This document shows positions 6,511-12,637 of a stretch of DNA of 13,094 nucleotides, in pieces (position 1 is the stretch's first letter; the number at the start of each line of letters is the position of its first letter). This DNA is from Lentisphaerota bacterium (GTDB lineage: Bacteria > Verrucomicrobiota > Kiritimatiellia > RFP12 > UBA3636). The notes beneath the pieces were generated by a model. It searched no databases, was not told the origin of the DNA, and worked only from the letters and a program-made list of their open reading frames with translations. The stretch is taken from positions 1-13,094 of the forward strand of contig JAAZAI010000146.1 of assembly GCA_012514445.1 (NCBI GenBank). The letters are read 5' to 3'. The translations under genes and the position numbers were made by a program.

Positions 6511-7422
6511 TCAGAGCTGCTGGACGAGGCGGTAGACGACCGGCCCCAGCAGGATCAGGAACACGGCGGGGAAGATGAAGATCATCAGCGGCGCCAGCAG
6601 TTTCACCGGCGCCTCGTTGGCGAGTTTCTCCGCGCGCTCGAAGCGGCGGACGCGGATCTGGTCGGCCTGGATGCGCAGAATGGCGCCGATGCTCACGCCG
6701 AGCTCGTCGGCCTGCACCAGCGCGTTGACGAGCGAGCGCATGTCGGCGAGGTCGACGCGCTCGGACATCGCCTTGAGGGCCTTGCGGCGCGGGGTGCCGA
6801 CCTGGATTTCGCGGATGACGCGCAGGAGCTCCTCGCCGAGCGGATCGATCACGGCGCGCTCCGTGCTGCGCTGCATCGCGGTCATGAAGTCGAGACCCGC
6901 CTCCACCGAGAGCGTGAGCAGGTCGAGGACGAAGGGCATCGCCTTGAGAATCTGCCCCTGGCGCTTGCGCACGGCGCCGCGCAGCCAGAGCACGGGCTGG
7001 GCGTAGGCGAGCAGGACGCCGGCCAGGCAGAGCGCCGGGAACGCCGGACGGATGGCGGGCGCTGCGCGCGTCAAGCCGTGCGCGACAAGGCACCACGCGG
7101 GCCCCGCGACGAGCGGGACGAGGAATTTCAGCGCGATGAACTCCCATCCCGCGAGCAGGCCCTCGTAGCCGGCGGTGACGAGCATCGCATCGGCCGTGCC
7201 GCGGATCTTCTCCATGCCGCGGCTCCGGGCCATCGTCTCGAGGTTGGGCGTGAGCGGCAGCAACAGCCGGAAGATCAGCGGCAGACGACGCTCCTGCCGG
7301 CGTCCGTCCGCGAGCGTGACGTAGGTGATCTGCCGGGCGACGCAGACGGCGTACCAGGCGAAGAAGCCGGCGGCTGTCGCCCAGCACAGGATGCTCGCCC
7401 ATTTTAGCAACGCCGGGATCAT
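6511..7422 (-). CDS. TadC-like inner-membrane protein (type II secretion F domain)
   Basis: 303 residues, about the usual TadC length. Hydrophobic segments at about 4-28, 95-116, 127-147 and 275-297 surround a cytoplasmic helical T2SSF domain (about 160-270) with the family pattern MPFVLDLLTLSVEAGLDF (162-179), LRVIREIQVGTPRRKAL (200-216) and LVQADELGVSIGAILRIQAD (235-254). Proteins of this family form the membrane platform of Flp/Tad pilus and related type IV pilus machines, working with TadB and the TadA ATPase. Neither partner is in this window. The small membrane protein just upstream is the only candidate partner visible. The order with eda, nadC and dxs suggests co-transcription without a shared function. 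Confidence 0.85.
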   Translation of the reverse strand: MIPALLKWASILCWATAAGFFAWYAVCVARQITYVTLADGRRQERRLPLIFRLLLPLTPNLETMARSRGMEKIRGTADAMLVTAGYEGLLAGWEFIALKFLVPLVAGPAWCLVAHGLTRAAPAIRPAFPALCLAGVLLAYAQPVLWLRGAVRKRQGQILKAMPFVLDLLTLSVEAGLDFMTAMQRSTERAVIDPLGEELLRVIREIQVGTPRRKALKAMSERVDLADMRSLVNALVQADELGVSIGAILRIQADQIRVRRFERAEKLANEAPVKLLAPLMIFIFPAVFLILLGPVVYRLVQQL

Positions 7423-7469
7423 GTCGTTGGACCTTCAGGCGGCGGGTCGGAGCCCGCGCCGGCCGGAGG

Positions 7470-7658
7470 TCAGGCGATCTTCAGGGCCTGGAGGTCCATC
7501 CACTGCATCGCGATGAGCACGATGAACAGCAAGGTGGCGATGGCGGCCAGGACCGCCGCCCACCCGAAGCTCTCGCCCTTGGGCTGGGACGCCATGATGA
7601 CTCCCGGATTCTGGTGCCGTTCCGAGACGACGACATTGGACTGCTGTACGTTGTTCAT
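7470..7658 (-). CDS. Small single-pass membrane protein, family unknown
   Basis: 62 residues from the ATG at 7658, preceded by AAAGGGA eight bases upstream, a good ribosome site. An in-frame start nine codons earlier has no such site and overlaps the promoter. Residues 1-31 are polar (MNNVQQSNVVVSERHQNPGV); 33-53 are a clear transmembrane helix (WAAVLAAIATLLFIVLIAM); the tail is WMDLQALKIA. There is no Flp-pilin Glu-Tyr motif and no signal-peptidase site. It stands first in the operon, 47 bases before tadC with a short GC hairpin between (GCGGG 7442-7446, CCCGC 7453-7457). It may be an accessory of the pilus platform, but that rests on position alone. Confidence 0.7.
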   Translation of the reverse strand: MNNVQQSNVVVSERHQNPGVIMASQPKGESFGWAAVLAAIATLLFIVLIAMQWMDLQALKIA

Positions 7659-7683
7659 GAAATTGTCCCTTTCAAACGGCTCC

Positions 7684-7713
7684 ATTCTAGCAGAAAGGGG
7701 TTTCGTCTCGCAA
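7684..7713 (-). promoter_or_regulatory. Promoter of the small-protein/tadC/eda/nadC/dxs operon
   Basis: Minus-strand TTGCGA (7713-7708, 4/6), an 18-base spacer and TAGAAT (7689-7684, 5/6). It lies 25 bases before the ATG at 7658, leaving room for a short leader with the AAAGGGA ribosome site. The -10 box and its preceding CT match those of the divergent peptidase promoter. Confidence 0.5.
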
Positions 7714-7783
7714 GCGGTATCCGGCTCTGGCCTGTAATCGGGTGAGCGGGGCAGGCTGAAAGCGTGTGGGTGTGGAAGTGTGT

Positions 7784-7836
7784 GGGTGTGGGAGGGGGGA
7801 GTATGGGAGTGTGGGAATATGGGAGTGTGGGAGGGG
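7784..7836 (+). other. Two G-quadruplex-forming motifs in tandem
   Basis: G-tracts of three or more fall at 7784, 7790, 7794, 7805, 7813, 7821, 7829 and 7833. Tracts 1-4 have loops of 3, 1 and 5 bases; tracts 5-8 have loops of 5, 5 and 1. Both satisfy the usual four-tract rule on the plus strand. A transcript of the minus-strand operon would carry only the C-rich complement, so any effect would be at DNA level or on plus-strand RNA. Confidence 0.55.
7797..7836. repeat. Octanucleotide tandem repeat, GGGARTRT-like
   Basis: Five 8-base units in strict register: gggagtat, gggagtgt, gggaatat, gggagtgt, gggagggg. The preceding stretch 7768-7799 is related but less regular (GGGTGTGG and GTGTGGGT). 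All purine-rich units are on the plus strand. Copy-number change by slippage is plausible. Confidence 0.8.
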
Positions 7837-7882
7837 AGTCAAGAGATTAGGGCGAAGGATTCGGGTGGGAGCATGGGGGGCT

Positions 7883-7914
7883 TTGTCGTAAACCTTGTCG
7901 TAATCTTTGTCGAT
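7883..7914. repeat. 12-bp tandem repeat, three copies
   Basis: TTGTCGTAAACC, TTGTCGTAATCT and TTGTCGATC start at 7883, 7895 and 7907, exactly 12 bases apart. The third copy is degenerate after six bases. The spacing is close to one helical turn plus a little. It could be a repeated protein-binding site or a simple tandem expansion. Confidence 0.7.
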
Positions 7915-7962
7915 CCCGCGTGAGGCAGTGAATGGGGAGGAGCGAGTAGCGCGTAGTTTTCG

Positions 7963-8095
7963 CCGGGGCTCTGCCCCAGGCCCCGGTTGAGACCTGAGGG
8001 AGTGGACGCGGCGTCTCGCCGCGTTCGGTCTGCGGCGGGGACGCCGCAGCGACGCGAAACACGAAGAGGTTCAACGGGGTCTGGGGTGTCCCCAG
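7963..8095. other. Cluster of four tight GC-rich hairpins
   Basis: Four consecutive stems lie within 133 bases. GGGGC/GCCCC (7965-7977) has loop TCT. ACGCGGCG/CGCCGCGT (8006-8024) also has loop TCT and an 8-bp perfect stem. TGCGGCG/CGCCGCA (8031-8048) has a GGGA tetraloop. CTGGGG/CCCCAG (8081-8095) has loop TGT. No T run follows any of them on either strand. It may be a dispersed repeat family of REP type or a structured RNA element; it lies 140 bases before the peptidase start. Confidence 0.5.
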
Positions 8096-8137
8096 CCACA
8101 ACTGCTCACTACACTCCATTCACCACTCACTGGTTTC

Positions 8138-8166
8138 TGGACTTCTTGGTGGCGTTTGTCTAGAAT
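8138..8166 (+). promoter_or_regulatory. Promoter of the M48 peptidase gene
   Basis: TGGACT (8138-8143, 4/6), a 17-base spacer and TAGAAT (8161-8166, 5/6). The start would be near 8173, giving a leader of about 60 bases before the ATG at 8234. Confidence 0.42.
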
Positions 8167-8233
8167 TGCCACATGAAACACGGCACGACGACTGCCCCTC
8201 GCCCCGGTGCCGGAACTTCTTCAGGAGAACGCC

Positions 8234-9334
8234 ATGAAGCACGACAAGACTCCCTCTTCCGCGCTGCTCTGCGCGATGGCCGCGGCGGCGGTTCTCGCCA
8301 CGTCCTGCGCCTCCACGATGGACTACGTCACGGGCGAGCGCACGCGCAACTTCTACACCGTCCAGGAGGACATCCGGCTGGGCAACCAGACGTTCGAGGA
8401 GATGAAGGTCCAGATGGCCAAGGACGGCACGGCCGTCCCGAGCCGCGACGCCGCGGAAGTGCGTCGCGTCAAGGCGATCGCCGACCGGGTCTTCGACGCC
8501 ACGGGCCAGCGGGAGACCTTCGCGTTCGACGTGGAGCTCTTCGACTCCAAGGTGGTCAACGCCTTCGCCGTCCCCGGCGGCAAGATCGCGGTCTTCACCG
8601 GGCTCTGGAATCCCAAGGACGGCCTCGTCTCCGGCGACGACGAACTGGCGGCCGTCATCGCGCACGAGGCGGCGCACGTGACCTGCCGCCATTCCACCGA
8701 GGAGATGACGCGCCAGATGCCCGCGCAGCTCCTGCTGGCCGCCGCGGGGCTTTATGCGGAGTCGCAGAAGGACGAGACGTGGAAGTCGGTCGTCGAGGGC
8801 GCCTTCCTCGTGTACAACGGCCTCGTCGTGCCGAAGTACTCGCGTTCGAACGAATTCGAGGCGGACCGCGTCTCGATGCAGTACATGGCGCGCGCCGGAT
8901 TCGACCCCGCCGCCGCCGTGCGCCTCTGGAAGCGGGCCTACGAGAAGGAAGGCGGCGAGCAAGGCTACATGAGCATCCTTTCCACCCATCCCTCGAACAA
9001 AGCCCGCTACGAGGCGCTCCAGAGTCAGCTCCCGTCCGTGCTGGCCGAGCGCGACGCGCCAGCCGTCATTTCTCCGGGCTCGCCTCCGCCGCCCGCGAGC
9101 GCGGCGGCCCGGCCCGAGTCGTCGAAGCCGACCGCCCAGACGGTGACGACCGCCAAGCCCGCCGCGGCGAAATCCGAGCCCGCGAAGGCGCTCGTCGCCC
9201 CCGTGCCGGCCAAGGCGCCCCCCATCGCGCCAGATCCGCCCGAGAAGGCCCCGGCGCCGATCGCGCCGCCCAAGCCCCTCCCGCTCCCCGTCGCTCCGGC
9301 GCTGCCGTCCGTCCCCGCGCCGCCCTCGTCGTGA
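8234..9334 (+). CDS. M48-family zinc metallopeptidase, probable lipoprotein with Pro/Ala-rich tail
   Basis: 366 residues from the ATG at 8234, preceded by AGGAG at 8223-8227. An in-frame GTG at 8207 lacks a ribosome site. The N-terminus has a charged start, a hydrophobic run and LATSC-A with Cys25 as the likely lipidation site; the lipobox is slightly off consensus. The zinc motif is HEAAH (144-148). The third ligand is likely Glu207 in NEFEADR (206-212), and STHPSN (250-255) is the conserved M48 feature near the end of the catalytic domain. From about residue 275 to the end the chain is Pro/Ala/Lys-rich, unstructured and uncommon for YcaL/LoiP-size relatives. The likely role is envelope protein quality control in the periplasm or at the outer membrane. 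It appears monocistronic; the miniature element follows it. Confidence 0.88.
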   Translation: MKHDKTPSSALLCAMAAAAVLATSCASTMDYVTGERTRNFYTVQEDIRLGNQTFEEMKVQMAKDGTAVPSRDAAEVRRVKAIADRVFDATGQRETFAFDVELFDSKVVNAFAVPGGKIAVFTGLWNPKDGLVSGDDELAAVIAHEAAHVTCRHSTEEMTRQMPAQLLLAAAGLYAESQKDETWKSVVEGAFLVYNGLVVPKYSRSNEFEADRVSMQYMARAGFDPAAAVRLWKRAYEKEGGEQGYMSILSTHPSNKARYEALQSQLPSVLAERDAPAVISPGSPPPPASAAARPESSKPTAQTVTTAKPAAAKSEPAKALVAPVPAKAPPIAPDPPEKAPAPIAPPKPLPLPVAPALPSVPAPPSS

Positions 9335-9376
9335 GCCCGCTCGTACACCCGTCACGGGATTGATGCCGGTTATGCG

Positions 9377-9385
9377 GTGATGCGA
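9377..9385. repeat. Left copy of the 9-bp target-site duplication
   Basis: GTGATGCGA directly abuts the left end of the miniature element and is repeated exactly at 9540-9548. Confidence 0.85.
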
Positions 9386-9539
9386 CAGCAATTCGCAATA
9401 TGGCCGTCCCTGCTTAGCAGCGGCGTGCTCGGAGAGCCCGCCCTACCTCGTAGACTCCCCGTTTGGCGGTGATTTCGGGGTGGGGCGCGATCTCCGAGCG
9501 CGCCGTTTCCTTGATTCCCGGCCATATTGCGAATTGCTG
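9386..9539. mobile_element. Miniature inverted-repeat transposable element (MITE), 154 bp
   Basis: The 21 bases at 9386-9406 (beginning CAGCAATTCGCAATATGG) are the exact reverse complement of 9519-9539. A 9-bp duplication GTGATGCGA touches both outer ends (9377-9385, 9540-9548); the duplication could be called 10 bp if G9539 is shared. Inside, a second inverted repeat (9421-9434 with 9492-9505) matches 13 of 14, the odd pair being G-U in RNA. Further short stems (9439-9443 with 9483-9487; 9457-9461 with 9476-9480) mean the whole element can fold as one long hairpin. It contains no coding frame, so it must be moved by a transposase supplied elsewhere. A 9-bp duplication fits several IS families (for example IS1 or IS4-group); none is assigned. 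The perfect ends suggest a recent insertion. Confidence 0.92.
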
Positions 9540-9548
9540 GTGATGCGA
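9540..9548. repeat. Right copy of the 9-bp target-site duplication
   Basis: GTGATGCGA, identical to 9377-9385. It ends only a few bases before the likely -35 region of nadE. Confidence 0.85.
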
Positions 9549-9554
9549 GAAACC

Positions 9555-9585
9555 TTTTCATCCGCCGTCGGGTTTCTGTTATACT
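9555..9585 (+). promoter_or_regulatory. Possible nadE promoter
   Basis: TATACT (9580-9585, 5/6) is a good -10 box. The -35 region is weak: TTTTCA at 9555-9560 with a 19-base spacer or TTTCAT at 9556-9561 with 18. A start near 9592 would give a leader of about 45 bases. The miniature element ends 15 bases upstream of the -35 region. Confidence 0.4.
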
Positions 9586-9636
9586 GAACCCCGAATCGAG
9601 CGTTCGTTTCGCGGACGCGATGCGGAGGATGCGGTC

Positions 9637-11520
9637 ATGAATGGTTTCCATCGGCTGGCGGCGGCGGTTCCCGTGCTCAGGGTCGGCGACCCCGAGTACA
9701 ACGTGGAACGCATGCTGGAGCTCTACGCCCGGGCCTGCGACGAGGGCGCGGCGATCGTCGTGTTCCCGGAGCTCGCGGTCACCGGCTATTCCTGCGGAGA
9801 CATGTTCGAGCAGCAGGCGCTGCTCGACGCCGCGGACGGCGCGCTGGCGCGCTTCATCTCCGCGACGGCGGGGCGACGCACGATCGCGATCGCCGGGGCG
9901 CCGCTGCGCGTCGGTTCGCGGCTCTTCAACGCCGCGGCCGTCTTCGGCGGTGGCCGTCTCCTCGGCCTGCCCCTGAAGGAGTTTCTGCCCAACTACCGCG
10001 AGTTCTACGAAAAGCGCCAGTTCCGCTCCGTGCGTGAATTCACGGGCCGGACCGCCGTGCTCGCCGGCCAGGAGGCGCCCGCAGGCGCCGGCCTCGTGTT
10101 CGATTGCGAAGGCGGGCCGCGCTTCGGAGTCGAGATCTGCGAAGACCTCTGGGCCGTCGTCCCGCCCTCGTCGCAACTCGCCATCGGCGGCGCGCAGGTC
10201 GTCTTCAACCTCACCGCCGGCAACGAGCTCGTCGCGAAGGCGGACTTCCGCCGCGACCTCGTCGTGAACCAGAGCGCCCGCCTCTCGGGCGCCTACGTGC
10301 TGGCGGGCGCCGGTGTGCACGAGTCCACCGCCGACGTCGTCTTCAGCGGCCATGCGATGATCGCCTTCAACGGCCGCCTCGTCGCGGAGAACGCGCGCTT
10401 CGACCGCCAGTCGTCGATCGTCTTCGCGGACGTCAAGCCGGCGTGGACGGACAGCCTGCGCGCCTACTGGACGAGCTTCAACGACGCGGCGTCCGCGGCG
10501 ACCGTCACGCGCGTTCCGCTGCCCGCTGCCCCGGAGTCTCCGGATCTGCGCCACGCGCGGCTCGCGCCGCGCCCCTTCGTGCCCTCGGACGCCGCGGTTC
10601 GGTCCGAACGCTGCCACGAGATCTTCAGCATCCAGACCGCGGGGCTCGCCAAGCGCATCGAGCACACGGGCGCGAAGCGGCTCGTCGTCGGCGTCTCCGG
10701 CGGGCTCGATTCGACGCTCGCGCTTCTCGTCTGCGCGAAGACGTGCGAGCTGCTCGGGCTGCCGCCGCCCTTCATCTGCGCGGTGACGATGCCGGGCTTC
10801 GGGACGAGCCGGCGGACGCGCGGCAACGCCGCGAAGCTGGCGGCGAAGCTCGGGGCGGAGCTGCGGACGATCCCCATCGGCCCCGCGGTGCTCCGCCATT
10901 TCAAGGACATCGGGCACGATCCCGCGCGGCACGACGTGGTCTACGAAAACGCCCAGGCGCGCGAGCGCACGCAGATCCTGATGAACCTGGCCAACGCCGA
11001 GGGCGGCCTGCTCGTCGGCACCGGCGACCTTTCGGAGATCGCCCTCGGCTGGAGCACCTTCAACGGCGACCACATGTCGATGTACAACGTGAACGGTTCG
11101 GTGCCCAAGACGCTGATCCGCTACCTCGTGGAGTACCACGCCTCCGTCTCGGAGCCGGACCTCGCGGCCGTGCTGCGGGACGTCGCCCGCACGCCGGTCT
11201 CGCCGGAGCTGCTGCCCGGGGCTCAGCACACGGAGAGCCTGATCGGGCGCTACGAGCTGCACGACTTCTTCCTGTACTACTTCATGAAGTTCGGCGAGAC
11301 GCCCGAGGACCTCGCCCTGCTGGCGGAGCAGGCGTTCGGCGATGAGGCCCGTCCGGAGGAGATCCGCGACGCGCTGGCGATCTTCCTCCGGCGCTTCATC
11401 GGCCAGCAGTTCAAGCGCAACGCCGCGCCCGATGGCCCCAAGGTGGGGACGCTCGCGCTCTCGCCGCGCGGCGACTGGCGCTGCCCCTCGGACCTGAGCC
11501 CCGCAGTCTGGTGCCGGTAA
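9637..11520 (+). CDS. nadE: Glutamine-dependent NAD(+) synthetase
   Basis: Amidates deamido-NAD to NAD using ATP and glutamine, the final step of NAD synthesis; cytosolic. 627 residues, the two-domain form. The N-terminal nitrilase-like glutaminase has the triad Glu45 (FPELAVTGYS, 43-52), Lys114 (LKEFLPNYREFYEKRQF, 113-129) and Cys168 (GVEICEDLW, 164-172). The C-terminal synthetase has the ATP-pyrophosphatase loop SGGLDST (354-360), then TMPGFGTS (384-391), ENAQARERTQILMNLAN (437-453) and GTGDLSEIALGW (461-472). The length and layout resemble the long, Mycobacterium tuberculosis-type enzyme. GGAGGA (9624-9629) is well placed before the ATG. Transcription probably starts between the miniature element and the gene. 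Confidence 0.96.
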   Translation: MNGFHRLAAAVPVLRVGDPEYNVERMLELYARACDEGAAIVVFPELAVTGYSCGDMFEQQALLDAADGALARFISATAGRRTIAIAGAPLRVGSRLFNAAAVFGGGRLLGLPLKEFLPNYREFYEKRQFRSVREFTGRTAVLAGQEAPAGAGLVFDCEGGPRFGVEICEDLWAVVPPSSQLAIGGAQVVFNLTAGNELVAKADFRRDLVVNQSARLSGAYVLAGAGVHESTADVVFSGHAMIAFNGRLVAENARFDRQSSIVFADVKPAWTDSLRAYWTSFNDAASAATVTRVPLPAAPESPDLRHARLAPRPFVPSDAAVRSERCHEIFSIQTAGLAKRIEHTGAKRLVVGVSGGLDSTLALLVCAKTCELLGLPPPFICAVTMPGFGTSRRTRGNAAKLAAKLGAELRTIPIGPAVLRHFKDIGHDPARHDVVYENAQARERTQILMNLANAEGGLLVGTGDLSEIALGWSTFNGDHMSMYNVNGSVPKTLIRYLVEYHASVSEPDLAAVLRDVARTPVSPELLPGAQHTESLIGRYELHDFFLYYFMKFGETPEDLALLAEQAFGDEARPEEIRDALAIFLRRFIGQQFKRNAAPDGPKVGTLALSPRGDWRCPSDLSPAVWCR

Positions 11521-11530
11521 ACCGCGTCTG

Positions 11531-11555
11531 GCGGACAATAAACTGTCGCGCTTTT
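11531..11555 (+). terminator. Weak possible terminator after nadE
   Basis: GACA (11534-11537) pairs with TGTC (11544-11547), extended past a bulge by GC/GC, and is followed by GCGCTTTT. Stem and T run are both short, so partial read-through into the sigma factor gene is likely. The GACA-N6-TGTC palindrome could instead be an operator. Confidence 0.25.
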
Positions 11556-11587
11556 CCGTTAGGCCGGAAGAACGACAATGAACGTGT

Positions 11588-12193
11588 ATGAAGCCAGTCT
11601 ATGCCGATCTGGACGACGCAGCCTTGTTCGAGGCATATCACCGCAAGGGCGACGAACTCGCCTTCGCGGAGATGATGTCCCGGCACGCGGCGCCGCTGAT
11701 GCGCTACATCCGCGGCCTCCTCGGGGCGGAGGCCGCCCAGGTGGACGACGTGTTCCAGGAGACGTGGATCCGGTTGATCGACAACGGGGACAAATGGCAT
11801 GGAGGCAGTTTGCGGGCCTGGCTGACGCGGATCGCGCACAACGTCGCCATCGACCAGCTTCGGCGGGTGAAGCCCTCGGTCAGCCTGGACGCGGAGCCCG
11901 AAACCGGGGAGGCTCTCTCCGAGCGGCTGGTGTCGCCGGAGCCGCCGCCGGACCAGATGCTGGAGGGGGAGGAGACGGCGGACTTCGTCGCCGGGCGCGT
12001 GGCGGCGCTGCCGCTCGCGCAGCGCGAGGTGTTCCTGATGCGCGTCGTGGAGGGGCTGAGCTTCAAGGAGATCGCCGAGGCGCTGAAGATCCCGCTCAAC
12101 ACCGCGCTCGGGCGGATGCACTACGCGGTGGGTCGGCTGCGGACCGAGCTGCTCGCCAATCCCGCTGAATGGCGGAAGGGAGGACGGACATGA
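11588..12193 (+). CDS. ECF-type RNA polymerase sigma factor
   Basis: 201 residues. An in-frame TGA at 11579-11581 limits the start to the ATG at 11588. GGAAG lies 18 bases away, so the ribosome site is poor. Region 2 spans about 12-95, with DDVFQETWIRLID (53-65) as region 2.2 and LRAWLTRIAHNVAIDQLRR (75-93) as regions 2.3-2.4. Region 4 spans about 138-190, with LPLAQREVFLMRVVEGLSFKEIAEAL (141-166), the recognition helix around PLNTALGRMHYAVGRLR, and no C-terminal extension domain. Such factors direct polymerase to specific promoters, often for envelope or stress responses. It shares ATGA with the next gene, the usual arrangement for a sigma factor and its membrane regulator. Confidence 0.92.
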   Translation: MKPVYADLDDAALFEAYHRKGDELAFAEMMSRHAAPLMRYIRGLLGAEAAQVDDVFQETWIRLIDNGDKWHGGSLRAWLTRIAHNVAIDQLRRVKPSVSLDAEPETGEALSERLVSPEPPPDQMLEGEETADFVAGRVAALPLAQREVFLMRVVEGLSFKEIAEALKIPLNTALGRMHYAVGRLRTELLANPAEWRKGGRT

Positions 12194-12633
12194 ACGACAC
12201 TTTCGAAGACCGACTTTGCGAAATCGCGCGCCAGGGGCTTGAACGCCGGCTGGACGGCGATGTCGCCCCCGATGCGACCGCCGCGATCATGGCGCATGCG
12301 GCCGCCCATGCGCGTCGCGTCCGCCTGCTGCGCGCGCTCCGGCGCGCCGCCGTCGCGGCGGCGCCGATCGCGGCCTGCGTCGCGCTTGTGTTCCTGCATT
12401 CCGGCGCAGGGGTGCGCCCGGCGCCGCCCGAGTCGGACGGCGTCCGCCCGATGGCGGCGCTCGTCGCGCTGGCCACCGTGGTGACGGAGGGGGACGCGGA
12501 ATACCTTCCACAGGACGGCGTGGCCGCCGACGTGGATTTCGACTCCGGTTCCGACTTCGACGCCTTTGCCGAAAGCGTCGTGCTGATGCAGGAATCCGCC
12601 TGCTGCCTGGGCGCCATGCTCGCGGGCGAGTAG
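12190..12633 (+). CDS. Small membrane protein, probable anti-sigma-type regulator (unrecognised family)
   Basis: 147 residues; its ATG overlaps the sigma factor stop by 4 bases. Residues 1-34 are a charged cytoplasmic-type segment (MNDTFEDRLCEIARQGLERR). Basic residues at 42-52 precede one transmembrane helix at about 53-70 (AAVAAAPIAACVALVFLH), so the N-terminus is predicted inside. The outer part ends in an acidic stretch (DVDFDSGSDFDAF, 114-126) and ESACCLGAMLAGE. There is no His-x3-Cys-x2-Cys zinc motif, so it is not a standard ZAS anti-sigma protein. Cysteines are at 10, 63, 138 and 139. The role is inferred from gene order, size and topology. Confidence 0.7.
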   Translation: MNDTFEDRLCEIARQGLERRLDGDVAPDATAAIMAHAAAHARRVRLLRALRRAAVAAAPIAACVALVFLHSGAGVRPAPPESDGVRPMAALVALATVVTEGDAEYLPQDGVAADVDFDSGSDFDAFAESVVLMQESACCLGAMLAGE

Positions 12634-12637
12634 CGGT

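Larger units (their letters stand above)
7659..8233. other. Divergent intergenic region rich in repeats and hairpins
   Basis: About 575 bases between two divergent genes. From left to right it holds the minus promoter (7684-7713), the G-tract/octamer region (7768-7836), the 12-bp tandem repeat (7883-7914), four compact hairpins (7965-8095), a weak 22-bp inverted repeat flanking that block (7928-7949 and 8102-8123, 17 of 22 matching), and the plus promoter (8138-8166). The frames crossing it are low in complexity, have no ribosome sites and look non-coding. Confidence 0.6.

Noticed and set aside
7839..8119. Two overlapping minus-strand frames of 86-90 codons
   Set aside because: They cover the hairpin cluster and tandem repeats, have no ribosome site, and have compositions dictated by the repeats.
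8120..9391. A 423-codon open frame on the minus strand
   Set aside because: It is antisense to the M48 peptidase, with Gly/Arg repeats and no family motifs.
9370..11538. A 722-codon open frame on the minus strand
   Set aside because: It is the complement of nadE with Arg/Ala/Glu-rich low-complexity content; nadE has all catalytic motifs on the plus strand.
11578..12168. An alternative start at 11578 with a better-spaced GGAAG site
   Set aside because: That frame gives an Arg/Gly-rich product with no domain. The sigma factor frame has a stop at 11579-11581, so its start is at 11588.
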